The position numbers were made by a program, and so were the translations under genes. This document shows, in pieces, positions 29,238-39,599 of a stretch of DNA of 64,000 nt. The stretch covers positions 1 to 64,000 of the forward strand of contig NZ_JACHOP010000010.1 of assembly GCF_014199935.1 (NCBI RefSeq). Reading direction: 5' to 3'. Under the pieces are notes generated by a model. That model was not told the DNA's origin, ran no database searches, and saw only the letters and a program-made list of their open reading frames with translations. Each line of letters opens with the position of its first letter. Position 1 is the first letter of the stretch. Origin of the DNA: Methylorubrum rhodinum. Its GTDB lineage: Bacteria; Pseudomonadota; Alphaproteobacteria; Rhizobiales; Beijerinckiaceae.

Positions 29238-30323
29238 TTACGGCCCGGCGGGCTCGATGGTGCCGAGGGTGCGCCGCCCCATCGCCCGCGCCTTGAGCCG
29301 AAGCGCCGGCTTCTCGATGCCGTACCAGGAGGCGGCGGCGACGATCAGCGTGAGCAGGATCGCCGGGGCGAGGAGGGCCAGCGCCCCGGCCGAAGGCGAC
29401 AGCGCGTGCAGGCTCTGCTGCACCGGCCAGCCGTAGAGATAGACCCCGTAGGAGAGGTCCGCCTTCGGATCGAGGGCGGGGCGGGCGAGCACGGGCAGGA
29501 AGGCGAGCCAGATCGCCGTATAGCTCTCGGCGACGAACAGCAGCGTGCGCGCGGGCGCGTGCGGCTGGAGCAGGACGGCGAGGACGAGGCCGACGAGCGG
29601 CCAGGCCCCGAGCCGGATGCGGTCGCGCCCGAGATAGAGGCAGGCGCCGCAGGCGAAGATCAGCGGCAGGCGTAAAGCCGTCTCGACGCCCTTCGACAGG
29701 GTCGGCGCGGTGAATTCGAGCCACGCCAGGGTCAGCGCCAGCCCGGCGGCGAGCGCCGGCACGGCCCAGCGTCGACGCAACAATCCCAAAAGTCCGACGG
29801 CGAGGACGGCGGCGTAGCAGATCGTCTCGTATTTGAGCGTCCAGACCGTGCCGAGCGGGCTGCGCAGGGGATTGTCCTCGAACACGCCGGGCAGGCTGGC
29901 ATTGCTCTTGAACGAGAGCAGCGTGCCGCGCACGAACCGCCACACTTCGGGGCTGGCACAATACTCGGCGAGCGGCAGCCGGGTCATCGCCGCGCCGAGG
30001 CCGAGGCCGACGACGAGCGTCGCGGCGATCAGCCCCGGCAGGATGCGCAAGGAGCGGGCGAGAACGTAGTCGCGCCATCCGCGCCGGTCGTAGCTCATGG
30101 TCACGAGGAAGCCCGAGACGGCGAAGAAGCCGTTCACCGCGTGCTCGCCGAGCGAGAAGCCGGTCGCGTGCACCAGCGGCTCGTCCTCGAACCGGCCGGT
30201 CACGACGCTAGCGGCGTGCGACAGCACCACCATCAGGGCCAGCGCGAGCCGCAGGGCGGAAAAGCCGTTGTGCGGGCGCGCCAGCGCTTCCGCCACGGTC
30301 GGGCCGGAGAGGAGGAACCTCAC
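29238..30323 (-). CDS. Acyltransferase 3 family membrane protein
   Basis: A 361-residue integral membrane acyltransferase with about ten hydrophobic segments. The family start FSALRLALALMVVLSHA has the catalytic His in a membrane helix, and GVYLYGWPVQQSL is the conserved late motif. Relatives O-acetylate exopolysaccharide, lipopolysaccharide or Nod factor sugars. The GTG at 30323 overlaps the glycosyltransferase stop as GTGA, so the two act in one unit, probably on a surface glycan. Confidence 0.9.
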   Translation of the reverse strand: MRFLLSGPTVAEALARPHNGFSALRLALALMVVLSHAASVVTGRFEDEPLVHATGFSLGEHAVNGFFAVSGFLVTMSYDRRGWRDYVLARSLRILPGLIAATLVVGLGLGAAMTRLPLAEYCASPEVWRFVRGTLLSFKSNASLPGVFEDNPLRSPLGTVWTLKYETICYAAVLAVGLLGLLRRRWAVPALAAGLALTLAWLEFTAPTLSKGVETALRLPLIFACGACLYLGRDRIRLGAWPLVGLVLAVLLQPHAPARTLLFVAESYTAIWLAFLPVLARPALDPKADLSYGVYLYGWPVQQSLHALSPSAGALALLAPAILLTLIVAAASWYGIEKPALRLKARAMGRRTLGTIEPAGP

Positions 30324-31348
30324 GGCACGAGTCCTTCGCGGGCGAGCGCCGAGGCCCCGCGGAGCGCCGCCCACGCGCCTATCGCCGAGCCGCCGTAGCG
30401 CTCGACGCCCGCGCGACGGAGGACGAGAGCGGAGAGCAGGGCCTTGGGGGCGTTGGTCATCAGCATGCCGAGGCTCGGGCTCGGCAGCCCGTATTTTCGG
30501 GACACATAGGCGCGCGACCACGCCTGATGCCAGCGGGTGCGGAACACCCGGCCGGGCTCCGGCGCGGAGGAGCGCCCGCGCCCGTGGAGCGCCACCGCGC
30601 CGTGGACATGGACCAGCGCGCGCCCCGCGTCCGTTACCCGGCGGCAGAGGTCGTCGTCCTCGTAGAACAGGAAGATGTTTTCGTCGAACCCGCCGAGATC
30701 GAGGAAGAAGGCCCGCTCGATCATCAGGCAGGCGCCCGAGAGGAAGGGTGCGCAGGCGTCGCCCTCCGGCAGGGCGCGCACGCCCTTCGGGTTGGCGAGG
30801 TAGGGGGCGAGCAGCGAGCGCGGCTGGTAGAAGAAGCGCCCGTCCGGCTCGTGGATGCGCGGGGCGAACAGGCCGGCATCCGGCCATTCCCGCGCGGCCG
30901 CCATGAGTGCCGCCGCCGCGCCGGGCTGGAGGATCAGGTCGGGGTTGAGGATCAGGACGTGGCTGGCGCCCTCGGCGGCGCGCACGCCGAGGGTGTTGGC
31001 GCGGCCGTAGCCCTCGTTGCGGGCGTTTCGGATGACGTGCGCGCCGTGCGCCCGCGCCACCGCGACGGAGGCGTCGCGGCTGGCATTGTCGACGACGAGG
31101 GTCCGCACGCCCTCGCGGGTGAGGGCGGCGAGGCAGTCGGGCAGGGCGCCCGCGCTGTCGTGGGCGACGACGACGGCGGTGAGGGTCGCGACCCCTGGCC
31201 CTCCCCCCTCCGCGGGGGAGGGTGGCCCCCGAAGGCGGTCGGGAGAGGGGAGCGACGCTTCCGGAGAGTTCGGAGCCAGCCCCTCTCCCGCCTCGCTCCG
31301 CGAGGCACCCTCCCCCGCGGAGGGGGGAGGGTTCGGCGGAAGCCTCAC
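30320..31348 (-). CDS. Family 2 glycosyltransferase with a repeat-derived N terminus
   Basis: A rhamnosyltransferase-like GT-A enzyme. The conserved part begins [19 protein letters not shown] and includes [36 protein letters not shown] and [13 protein letters not shown] [11 protein letters not shown]. The only usable in-frame start I find is the GTG at 31348, which overlaps the aspS stop as GTGA. That makes the first 52 residues translated palindromic repeat (31199-31331), rich in Pro, Gly and Ser. Either this extension is real or the true start uses a rare codon. It is coupled to the acyltransferase downstream. Confidence 0.85.
   Translation of the reverse strand: MRLPPNPPPSAGEGASRSEAGEGLAPNSPEASLPSPDRLRGPPSPAEGGGPGVATLTAVVVAHDSAGALPDCLAALTREGVRTLVVDNASRDASVAVARAHGAHVIRNARNEGYGRANTLGVRAAEGASHVLILNPDLILQPGAAAALMAAAREWPDAGLFAPRIHEPDGRFFYQPRSLLAPYLANPKGVRALPEGDACAPFLSGACLMIERAFFLDLGGFDENIFLFYEDDDLCRRVTDAGRALVHVHGAVALHGRGRSSAPEPGRVFRTRWHQAWSRAYVSRKYGLPSPSLGMLMTNAPKALLSALVLRRAGVERYGGSAIGAWAALRGASALAREGLVP
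31199..31331. repeat. Palindromic repeat at the aspS-glycosyltransferase junction
   Basis: Perfect 26-base arms at 31199-31224 and 31306-31331 (outer end ccctcccccc), with an inner pair gggagagggg/cccctctccc. It is placed so that it is read as the first codons of the glycosyltransferase frame. This type resembles other intergenic elements in the window, for example 35428-35541. Confidence 0.9.
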
Positions 31349-33159
31349 CCCTTCTTCTCGGGCAGATTCAGCCGGATGTGCAGCTCGCGCAGCTGCTTGG
31401 GCGTCACCTCGGCCGGCGCGCCCATCATCAGGTCCTCGGCGCGCTGGTTCATCGGGTACAGCACGACCTCGCGGATGTTCGGCTCCTCGCAGAGCAGCAT
31501 GACGATGCGGTCCACACCCGGCGCGATGCCGCCGTGCGGCGGGGCGCCCAGCCGCAGGGCGTTCAGCATGCCGCCGAACTTCTCCTCCAGCACCTCACGG
31601 CCGTAGCCCGCGATACTGAACGCCTTCTCCATCACGTCGGGGCGGTGGTTCCGGATCGCGCCCGACGACAGCTCGATGCCGTTGCAGACGATGTCGTACT
31701 GGAACGCCTTGATCCCGAGGATTTTTTCGGAGTCTTCCTCGCCCAGCGCCAGGAACTCCTCGCGCTCGAAATTGGGCATCGAGAACGGGTTGTGGGAGAA
31801 GTCGATGCGCTTCTCGTCCTCGTTCCACTCGTACATCGGGAAGTCGACGACCCAGCAGAACGCGAACTGGTCCTTATCGGACAGACCCAGCTCGTCGCCG
31901 ATGCGGATGCGCGCCTTGCCGGCGAGCCCGGCGGCCTTGGCCTCGGTCCCGGCTGCGAAGAACACCGCATCGCCCGCCTTGGCGCCCGCCTTCTGCGCGA
32001 TGCGGGCCTGGATGTCGGCGGGGATGAACTTGGCGATCGGCCCCTTGCCGGTGAGCGCCCCGCCCTCTTCCTCGAACACGATGTAGCCGAGCCCCGGCGC
32101 GCCTTCCGAGCGGGCCCAGTCGTTGAGCTTGTCGAAGAACGAGCGCGGCTGGCCGGCCGCCCCCGTGGCGGGGATGGCGCGCACGACGCCGCCGGACTTG
32201 ATCACGCCCTTGAACGCCTTGAACTCGACCGCGTCCTCGCCGAACTCGTCGGTGACGTCGGCGATGATCAGCGGGTTGCGCAGATCCGGCTTGTCGACGC
32301 CGTATTTCAGCATCGCGTCGGCGTAGGTGATGCGCGGGAATTCCTTCGTCACCCGCTTGGCCGCAGCGAACTCCTCGAACACGCCGCGCAGCACGGGTTC
32401 CACCGCCTGGAACACGTCCTCCTGCGTGACGAAGCTCATCTCGATGTCGAGCTGGTAGAACTCGCCCGGGCTACGGTCGGCGCGGGCGTCCTCGTCGCGA
32501 AAACAGGGGGCGATCTGGAAGTAGCGGTCGAAGCCCGCGATCATCGTGAGCTGCTTGAACTGCTGCGGGGCCTGCGGCAGCGCGTAGAATTTTCCGGGGT
32601 GGACGCGGGACGGGACGAGGTAGTCGCGCGCCCCCTCAGGCGAGGAGGCGGTCAGGATCGGCGTCTGAAATTCGAAAAAACCGCCCTCGCGCATGCGGCG
32701 GCGGAGCGAATCGATGATCGCGCCGCGCTTCATGATGTTGGCGTGCAGCTTCTCCCGGCGCAGATCGAGGAAGCGGTACTTGAGCCGCGTCTCCTCCGGG
32801 TATTCCTGATCGCCGAACACCTGCAGCGGCAGCTCGCCGGCCGGGCCCAGCACTTCGAGGTCGTCGATGTAGACTTCGATCGCGCCGGTCGGCAGCTCGG
32901 CGTTCTCGGTGCCGCCGGGCCTCGTGCGCACGCGCCCGTCGATGCGGATCACCCACTCGGAGCGGGCGGTCTCGGCGGCCTTGAAGGCCTTGGAATCGGT
33001 GTCGATCACGCACTGCGTCAGGCCGTAATGGTCGCGCAGGTCGATGAAGAGCACGCCGCCATGGTCGCGGATGCGGTGGCACCAGCCGGACAGGCGGACG
33101 CTGCCGCCGACGTCGGACGGGCGGAGCGCCCCGCAGGTATGGGTACGGTAACGGTGCAT
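31345..33159 (-). CDS. aspS: Aspartyl-tRNA synthetase
   Basis: A 604-residue class IIb synthetase. The N-terminal anticodon-binding OB fold starts [20 protein letters not shown]. The bacterial GAD insertion domain lies in the middle (about residues 300-420), and the catalytic motifs include [19 protein letters not shown] and GLDR-like [13 protein letters not shown] 33159 gives the standard start. The stop overlaps the glycosyltransferase GTG. Whether it is discriminating, or also charges tRNA-Asn, cannot be decided here. Confidence 0.96.
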   Translation of the reverse strand: MHRYRTHTCGALRPSDVGGSVRLSGWCHRIRDHGGVLFIDLRDHYGLTQCVIDTDSKAFKAAETARSEWVIRIDGRVRTRPGGTENAELPTGAIEVYIDDLEVLGPAGELPLQVFGDQEYPEETRLKYRFLDLRREKLHANIMKRGAIIDSLRRRMREGGFFEFQTPILTASSPEGARDYLVPSRVHPGKFYALPQAPQQFKQLTMIAGFDRYFQIAPCFRDEDARADRSPGEFYQLDIEMSFVTQEDVFQAVEPVLRGVFEEFAAAKRVTKEFPRITYADAMLKYGVDKPDLRNPLIIADVTDEFGEDAVEFKAFKGVIKSGGVVRAIPATGAAGQPRSFFDKLNDWARSEGAPGLGYIVFEEEGGALTGKGPIAKFIPADIQARIAQKAGAKAGDAVFFAAGTEAKAAGLAGKARIRIGDELGLSDKDQFAFCWVVDFPMYEWNEDEKRIDFSHNPFSMPNFEREEFLALGEEDSEKILGIKAFQYDIVCNGIELSSGAIRNHRPDVMEKAFSIAGYGREVLEEKFGGMLNALRLGAPPHGGIAPGVDRIVMLLCEEPNIREVVLYPMNQRAEDLMMGAPAEVTPKQLRELHIRLNLPEKKG

Positions 33160-33250
33160 GGCGGGCTCTTGAGAATGAGGCCGGCACCATTCACGGGGAG
33201 GGGGGGAAGTCAAGGATTGTCGCCGCGCGGTCGGGTTTCAGGTCTCTCGC

Positions 33251-33362
33251 CGTCATTCCGGGGCGCGAAGCGAACCCGGAATCCATGACTGGGCTCGTCA
33301 CCGTCCACGAGCCGCGCATCACGTGTGGATTCCGGGTCCTGCTGCGCGGTCCCGGAATGACG
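33251..33362. repeat. Palindromic intergenic element, copy 2 (complete)
   Basis: Outer arms cgtcattccggg (33251-33262) and cccggaatgacg (33351-33362) are perfect complements. Inner arms acccggaatcca and tggattccgggt are also complementary. Its right part matches 76-119. It lies between divergent aspS and the 3' end of the importer operon. Confidence 0.85.
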
Positions 33363-33383
33363 GCGGTGGATTGGCAATGGACG

Positions 33384-34469
33384 TCACAGCCGCGGGTCGA
33401 GCGCGTCCGACAGCCCGTCGCCCAGGCGGTTCAGCGCCATCAGGGTCACGACGAGAAACCCTGCGGGCGCGGCGAGCATCCAGGGCGCGGCCTCCAGGGC
33501 CCGCGCCCCTTCCGCGATCAGCACACCCCAGGAGGTGGCCGGCTCCTGCACGCCGAGGCCGAGAAAGGACAAAAAACTCTCCAGCAGGATCACCCGCGGC
33601 ACCAGGAGCGTCGCAGCGGCGATGATCGGCCCCAGCGTGTTGGGCACGGCGTGGCGCACCAGCACCGCCCCGGTATCCGACCCCAGCGCATAGGCCGCGC
33701 GGAAAAAGTCGCGGCTTTTCAGGCTCATCGTCTGGGTGCGGACGATGCGGGCCATGTCGAGCCACTCGACCGCGGCCACCGCCACCAGCACCAGCCACAG
33801 GCCGGCGCGGAAGAACACGAGCAGCACGATGACGAAGAACACGAACGGCAGGGCGTAGAGGATATCGACGACCCGCATCATCAGCGCGTCGAGCCCGCCG
33901 CCGACGAGGCCGGAGACCGCGCCGTAGGTGACGCCGAGCGACAGGGCGACCAGGGTCGCGACGAGGCCGATCAGGAGCGAGACCCGGCCCGCCACGAGGC
34001 AGCGGGTGAGGAGGTCGCGCCCGAGCATATCGGTGCCGAGGAGGAAGTGGAGCCGCCGCAAAGGCGCCTCGACCACGAGCCTCCGGCCGTCGGGCGAGCG
34101 CTCGATAACGGTCGCGGGGCCGAACAGGTCGGAGCGCGGCAGGAGGACGAGGTTGCGCGGATCGATGGGCTTTTGGGCGTTAAGCGTCAGGCGGACTTGT
34201 CCGCCCTCCCGGCGCACGTCTTCGAGGGTGACGCGCATGCGCTGGGCGAGGCGGTCGAGGGCCGGGCGGATCTCGTCGGGCGTCGGGTGGGCGGACAGGC
34301 TCGGAGTGGTGCGGACGAAATCGGGATAGATCCGCTCCGGCGCGTGGCCGGTCAGGAACGGGCCGATCAGACAGGCCAGCGCGGTCGCCACGAGGGCGAC
34401 GAGCGCCGCCACGGCGCCGCGGTCGCGGGCGAGGCGTCGGCGGGCCAGCGCCGTGAGCGAGGCGCTCAT
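33384..34469 (-). CDS. Oligopeptide ABC transporter permease, OppC/DppC type
   Basis: A 361-residue inner-membrane permease. The N-terminal membrane helix is followed by a soluble segment of about 90 residues that is longer than usual, then five membrane helices. The family motif for ATPase contact reads EWLDMARIVRTQTMSLKSRDFFRAA. ATG 34469 overlaps the OppB-type stop as ATGA. It forms the importer with the permease and binding protein upstream; no ATP-binding subunit is present in the window. Confidence 0.92.
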   Translation of the reverse strand: MSASLTALARRRLARDRGAVAALVALVATALACLIGPFLTGHAPERIYPDFVRTTPSLSAHPTPDEIRPALDRLAQRMRVTLEDVRREGGQVRLTLNAQKPIDPRNLVLLPRSDLFGPATVIERSPDGRRLVVEAPLRRLHFLLGTDMLGRDLLTRCLVAGRVSLLIGLVATLVALSLGVTYGAVSGLVGGGLDALMMRVVDILYALPFVFFVIVLLVFFRAGLWLVLVAVAAVEWLDMARIVRTQTMSLKSRDFFRAAYALGSDTGAVLVRHAVPNTLGPIIAAATLLVPRVILLESFLSFLGLGVQEPATSWGVLIAEGARALEAAPWMLAAPAGFLVVTLMALNRLGDGLSDALDPRL

Positions 34470-35386
34470 GCCGCCCGCATCCGCGGATCGAGGGCGGCGG
34501 CGATGAGGTCGGCGATCAGGTTGAAGGCCAGCACCAGCACGGCCACCAGCACCACCGTGCCCATCACCAGCGTGTAGTCGCGGTTGAGCGCGCCATCGAC
34601 GAAGTAGCGGCCGATGCCGGGCAGGCCAAAAATGGTCTCGACCACGACCGAGCCGGTCATCAGCCCGGCGGCGAGCGGCCCGAGCGTCGCGACGACCGGC
34701 AGCAGCGCCCCGCGCAGGGCATGGCGGGCGACGCGAAGCCTCGAAAACCCCATGGCGCGCTGCGTTCGGATATGCGGCTGCACCAGCACCTCGGCGAGCG
34801 ACGCGCGGGTGAGCCGGGCGATGCCGGCGGCATGCGGGAGCGCCAGCGTGATCACCGGCAGGACGAGGTTCTGCGGAGAGCCCCCACCCCAGCCGCCGAC
34901 GGGGAGCCACGCGAGCCCGAGGCCGAAGCCGATCTGGAGGAGCGGCGCGATGACGAAGTTCGGCACCGCGAGGCCCAGCGAGGCGACGAGCCCGACGAGG
35001 CGGTCGGCGCGCCCGCCGCGGCGGACGGCGGCTAGGCTGCCGAGCGCGAGGCCGAGGGTCAGCGCCAGCACGAGCGCCAGCGCGCCCAGCGTCGCCGAGA
35101 CCGGCAGGCCACGGGCGAACAGGTCGGCGACGGTGAGGTCGCGGAAGGTGAAGGAGGGGCCGAGATCGCCCCGCGCGAGGCCCGCGAGGTAGCGGAAAAA
35201 CTGGACCGGCAGCGGCTCGTCGAGGCCGTAGAGCCGGCGCAGGTTCTCCATCGCGGCGGGCGGCAGCGGCCGCTCCAGATCGAACGGGCCGCCCGGCGCC
35301 AGCCGGATCAGGAAGAAGCTGCCGGCGATGACCAGGAACAGGGTCGGCAGGCTTTGCGCCAGCCGGCGCAGGAGGAGGGCGGTCAT
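34466..35386 (-). CDS. Oligopeptide ABC transporter permease, OppB/DppB type
   Basis: A 306-residue permease with six membrane helices. The start MTALLLRRLAQSLPTLFLV and the EAA-like loop near ASLAEVLVQPHIRTQRAMG are typical. The conserved VVETIFGLPGIGRYFVDGAL is close to the C terminus. ATG 35386 was chosen because upstream codons are repeat sequence. It is separated from the binding protein by 169 bases holding a palindromic repeat. Confidence 0.92.
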   Translation of the reverse strand: MTALLLRRLAQSLPTLFLVIAGSFFLIRLAPGGPFDLERPLPPAAMENLRRLYGLDEPLPVQFFRYLAGLARGDLGPSFTFRDLTVADLFARGLPVSATLGALALVLALTLGLALGSLAAVRRGGRADRLVGLVASLGLAVPNFVIAPLLQIGFGLGLAWLPVGGWGGGSPQNLVLPVITLALPHAAGIARLTRASLAEVLVQPHIRTQRAMGFSRLRVARHALRGALLPVVATLGPLAAGLMTGSVVVETIFGLPGIGRYFVDGALNRDYTLVMGTVVLVAVLVLAFNLIADLIAAALDPRMRAA

Positions 35387-35427
35387 GCGGCGCGCTCCCA
35401 CATCCACGCGGTGGACAGAATAGAGCG

Positions 35428-35541
35428 CCTCTCCTCCCCCTTGCGGGGAGGAGGGAGGAGGTGGGGGTGGTGCCGGATGTGGCTCGGCGATCCATCCTGA
35501 ACCACCCCCACCCCTAACCCCTCCCCGCAAGGGGGAGGGGA
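35428..35541. repeat. Palindromic element between binding protein and permease
   Basis: The ends ctcctcccccttgcggggag (35431-35450) and cctccccgcaagggggaggg (35520-35539) are near-complements of each other, with ccacccccac-like stretches inside. An RNA hairpin here could lower expression of the permeases relative to the binding protein, as is common in importer operons; this is inference. Confidence 0.75.
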
Positions 35542-35555
35542 ATGTGCGGTGATGC

Positions 35556-37151
35556 TCATGCGTCGAGCCGGAGGTAGCGGGTGGGGGCGACGTTGCGGAT
35601 GTTCTCGTGGACGCCGTGGAGGCGCGGCGCGATCAGCGCCTTCGACCGGTAGTGCAGCACAGGAATCCAGGGCAGCTCGTCGAGCACGATTTTTTCGGCG
35701 TCGAACAGCATCCGGGCGCGGCGGCCCACATCGCGCTCCTGGGCGGCGTCGGTGAGAAGCCCGTCGAACCGGGCATTCGACCAGCGCCCGGCATTGAACC
35801 CGTCGTTTCCGGTGCGGAGCAAAAACAAGAAGTTCTGCGGGTCGGAATAGTCGGCGATCCAGGACATGCGGGCGAGGTCGAAATCGCCGCCGTCGCGCAT
35901 GTAGGCGAAGTGGGTCTTGGCGTCGGTGGCGACGAAGCGCGTCGTCACGCCGATGCCGCGCCAGACGTCGGCGAGCGCAATGGCGGTGTTGCGGTTGTTG
36001 TCGGTGACGTTGAAGCGGTACTCGACGCTCAGCGGATTCTTCGGCCCGAACCCGGCCTCGGAGAGGAGCTGCAGCGCCTGCTCCTCGCGGTCGATCGGCC
36101 CGTCCTCGCGGCCGGGCAGGAGCGGGGAGGGAAGCGCGTTGTCGAGGCCCGGCGGGCAGAACGAATAGGCCGGGGCCATGGTCTCGCCCCAGACGGCGGC
36201 GGCCAGGAATTCCCGGTCGATGGCGAGCGACAGGGCGCGGCGCACCCGCGGGTCGTCGAACGGCTTCTTGCGCGTGTTCACCCCGATCGCCATGAGGCCG
36301 AGCCCCGGCCCGAGCCGCACCTGCGGGCCGAACCGCTGCTTCAGCGAGGCGATCTGGTCGGCGGGGAGGTCGGCGAGCGAGTCGATCTCGCCGGCCGCAT
36401 AGCGGCGTACGGCCGCGGCGAGGTCGGGAGTCGGCACGAAGTCGACTTGGGCAATCGGGATCGCGCCCGCATCGCGAAAATGCGGATTCTTGCGCAGGGT
36501 GATGCGGTCGTTCGGCACCCAGTCGATCAGGGCGTAGGGGCCGTTGGTGACGGCCCGGCCCGGCCGGGTGAAGCCGTCGCCCCATCGGGCGAGCGAGGGG
36601 CGATGGACCGGAAGCGCCGTCTGGTGGGTGAGGAGTTCGAGCAGGTAGGGCACCGGCTCGGCCAACGCGATCTCGACGGTGCCCGGATCGGGGGCGGCGA
36701 CGCCGAGCGTCTCGAGGGGCGCCTCGCCGGCGTTGACGGCGGCCGCGCCGCGGATCGGAAACAGCACCTCGGCGTATTTCGCCCCCGTTTTTGGATCGAG
36801 GATGCGGCGCAGCGAGAACACGAAGTCGTCCGCGACCACCGGATCGCCGTTCGACCAGCGCCCGTCGGGGCGGAGCGCGAAGCGGTAGGTCAGGCGGTCG
36901 TCGGAGACGCTCCAGCGTTCCGCGACACCGGGGACGATGGTGCCGAAATTGTCGTAGGTGAGCAGCCCCTCGTAGAGATCGCGCAGGATATGCGCCTCGG
37001 CCACCGTCGAGGTCTTGTGCGGATCGAGCGTCTCCGGGTCGGCGTCGTTGCCGCGGCGGTAGACGGGGGCACCCGCCGCCCGCGCCGGCAAAGCCAGCGC
37101 CGCGGCGAGCGCCGTGCCTCCCTGCAGCCAGCGGCGGCGGTCGGGCCGCAT
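35556..37151 (-). CDS. Peptide ABC transporter substrate-binding protein
   Basis: A 531-residue periplasmic binding protein of the OppA/DppA family (SBP_bac_5). The signal sequence MRPDRRRWLQGGTALAAA contains a twin-Arg-like RRRWLQ, so Tat export is possible. Family blocks are GNDADPETLDPHKTSTVAEA, YRFALRPDGRWSNGDPV and ITLRKNPHF. It starts 8 bases after the GlcG-like gene. The substrate is presumably an oligopeptide, but related proteins bind other ligands. Confidence 0.92.
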   Translation of the reverse strand: MRPDRRRWLQGGTALAAALALPARAAGAPVYRRGNDADPETLDPHKTSTVAEAHILRDLYEGLLTYDNFGTIVPGVAERWSVSDDRLTYRFALRPDGRWSNGDPVVADDFVFSLRRILDPKTGAKYAEVLFPIRGAAAVNAGEAPLETLGVAAPDPGTVEIALAEPVPYLLELLTHQTALPVHRPSLARWGDGFTRPGRAVTNGPYALIDWVPNDRITLRKNPHFRDAGAIPIAQVDFVPTPDLAAAVRRYAAGEIDSLADLPADQIASLKQRFGPQVRLGPGLGLMAIGVNTRKKPFDDPRVRRALSLAIDREFLAAAVWGETMAPAYSFCPPGLDNALPSPLLPGREDGPIDREEQALQLLSEAGFGPKNPLSVEYRFNVTDNNRNTAIALADVWRGIGVTTRFVATDAKTHFAYMRDGGDFDLARMSWIADYSDPQNFLFLLRTGNDGFNAGRWSNARFDGLLTDAAQERDVGRRARMLFDAEKIVLDELPWIPVLHYRSKALIAPRLHGVHENIRNVAPTRYLRLDA

Positions 37152-37159
37152 TTGAGAAG

Positions 37160-37597
37160 TCAGGCGCCGGTGTCGCCGACGAGCCCGGCCGCCTCGATGC
37201 CGGCGAGCGCGCAGATCTCGTCGTTGTCCGAGGTGTCGCCGGAAATGCCGACGGCGCCGAGCAGGCGGCCGTCGGCCCCGCGGATCAGCACGCCGCCGGC
37301 CACCGGCACCAGGGCGTCGGGCCCGACGAGATGGCTCACCGCGGCGACGAAATGCGGCTGCTCCTCCGCCCGCTTGGCGATGGCGCGCGAGCCGAGGCCG
37401 AGCGCCAGCGCGCCGTTGGCCTTGCCGCGGGCGATCTCGGCGCGGCGCAGCGACGTGCCGTCCTCGGCGGCCAGGCACTTGAGGGCGCCGCGGGCGTCGT
37501 AGACCACGACCGCGAGCGGCTTCAGGTCGCGCGCGCGGGCGGTCTTCAGCGCGGTCGCCACGAGGGTCTGGGCGGCGGCGAGCGTCAGGTCGGTCAT
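37160..37597 (-). CDS. GlcG/HbpS-family (DUF336) protein
   Basis: A 145-residue protein of the HbpS-like family, which includes haem-binding and cofactor-associated proteins of uncertain function. The hallmark GGVLIRGADGRLLGAVGISGDTSDND is split in the last third, with LKPLAVVVYDARGAL near residue 30. ATG 37597 was taken. It sits 8 bases before the importer's binding protein and 61 bases after the OsmC-like gene. Confidence 0.85.
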   Translation of the reverse strand: MTDLTLAAAQTLVATALKTARARDLKPLAVVVYDARGALKCLAAEDGTSLRRAEIARGKANGALALGLGSRAIAKRAEEQPHFVAAVSHLVGPDALVPVAGGVLIRGADGRLLGAVGISGDTSDNDEICALAGIEAAGLVGDTGA

Positions 37598-37658
37598 GGC
37601 GTGTCCTCGGTGATGCGTCTCCAAGGACATGCACCGGCGGACGCCGCCGCGCCAGCAT

Positions 37659-38111
37659 TCAGGCGATGATGATCTCGGCGCGCACCGAGTTGGCGATGAA
37701 GCAGACCGCGTGCGCCTCCGCGTGCAGGGCCGCGAGCCTGTCCGCGTCGGGCGCCGCGCCGGTCCAGTCGATGGCGGGGTGGAGCACCACCCGCGTCACC
37801 GCCTGCCGTCCGGGGGCGATCTCGGCCATCGTGCCCTCCGCCCGGTCGCGGTAGGCGCTCACGCCGAACCCGGCGAGGCGGGCGACGTGGAGAAAACTCA
37901 GCATGTGGCAGGCGGAAAGTGCCGCCACCAGCATCTCCTCGGGATCGACCGCGGCCGGGTCGGCCCACTTGCCGACGACGTGGGGCGAGGCCGAGCCCGG
38001 CATCACGATCCCGCCGTCGAAGCGCAGGGTGTGGCCGCGGCCGTAGCGGCCGGCGGCGAAGTCCTCGCCTGCCCTCAACGACCAGTCGACCTCGGCGACG
38101 TGGCGTGCCAT
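37659..38111 (-). CDS. OsmC-family protein
   Basis: A 150-residue protein of the OsmC/Ohr superfamily of thiol-dependent peroxidases. The central helix has the first active cysteine in LVAALSACHMLSFLHVA, and a second lies in HAVCFIANSVRAEI. ATG 38111 (MARHVAEVDWSL) is preferred; a GTG five codons upstream is possible. It may reduce organic peroxides, and probably heads the minus-strand operon with the GlcG-like gene. Confidence 0.85.
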   Translation of the reverse strand: MARHVAEVDWSLRAGEDFAAGRYGRGHTLRFDGGIVMPGSASPHVVGKWADPAAVDPEEMLVAALSACHMLSFLHVARLAGFGVSAYRDRAEGTMAEIAPGRQAVTRVVLHPAIDWTGAAPDADRLAALHAEAHAVCFIANSVRAEIIIA

Positions 38112-38242
38112 TGGTCTGAGCCTCACGATTGTTTCCGCGGGCGAGCCTATCGGAAGCGGCCGGGGCGGGCCACGGCGTGCCCTCCGCCGCGACCGGGCCC
38201 GGTGCGCCCGGGAAGACCAAGGACTCGCGGGAAGCGGCGACC

Positions 38243-39211
<969 letters not shown>

Positions 39212-39295
39212 GCCGCGCCGCTTGACCTTGCCACGGTGGGAAGGTGGAGCCTGCGCGAGGCCGGCACGATCCGGATCGCGAGGGAGACGACACCG

Positions 39296-39532
39296 ATGAA
39301 GACGCGCGTTGCGGCTGCGGCCGCCCTGGTTCTGCTGGGCTGCGCCCCCGCCCTGGCGATGCGCTGCTGCGGCGGCCCCGGCAAGGCCGCCATGTGCGCC
39401 AAGGACGGCATGGGCAAGGACGGCATCGGCAAGGGCGGCATGAAGGGCGGCATGGCGATGAGCCGCGCCGATAAGGGCGGCAAGGGCTGCTGCTGCGAGG
39501 GCATGTCGGGCCGGATGAGCCGCCGCGGCTGA
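39296..39532 (+). CDS. Tiny secreted protein rich in Cys, Met, Gly and Lys
   Basis: A 78-residue protein with a signal peptide (MKTRVAAAAALVLLGCAPAL, possible lipobox LLGC). The mature part has MRCCGGPGKAAMC, a run of GKDGxGKGGMKGG, and CCCEGMSGRMSRRG. Six cysteines and many methionines suggest binding of a soft metal such as copper, but no family is recognised. A plausible upstream site is present (gggagacgacaccg). It stands alone between two unrelated genes. Confidence 0.7.
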   Translation: MKTRVAAAAALVLLGCAPALAMRCCGGPGKAAMCAKDGMGKDGIGKGGMKGGMAMSRADKGGKGCCCEGMSGRMSRRG

Positions 39533-39599
39533 ACGCGGCAGGGACGGCGCTCGGGAGCGCCCTAGTTCAATCCGGAATCCCGAGCTGAGCAGGACCCCG

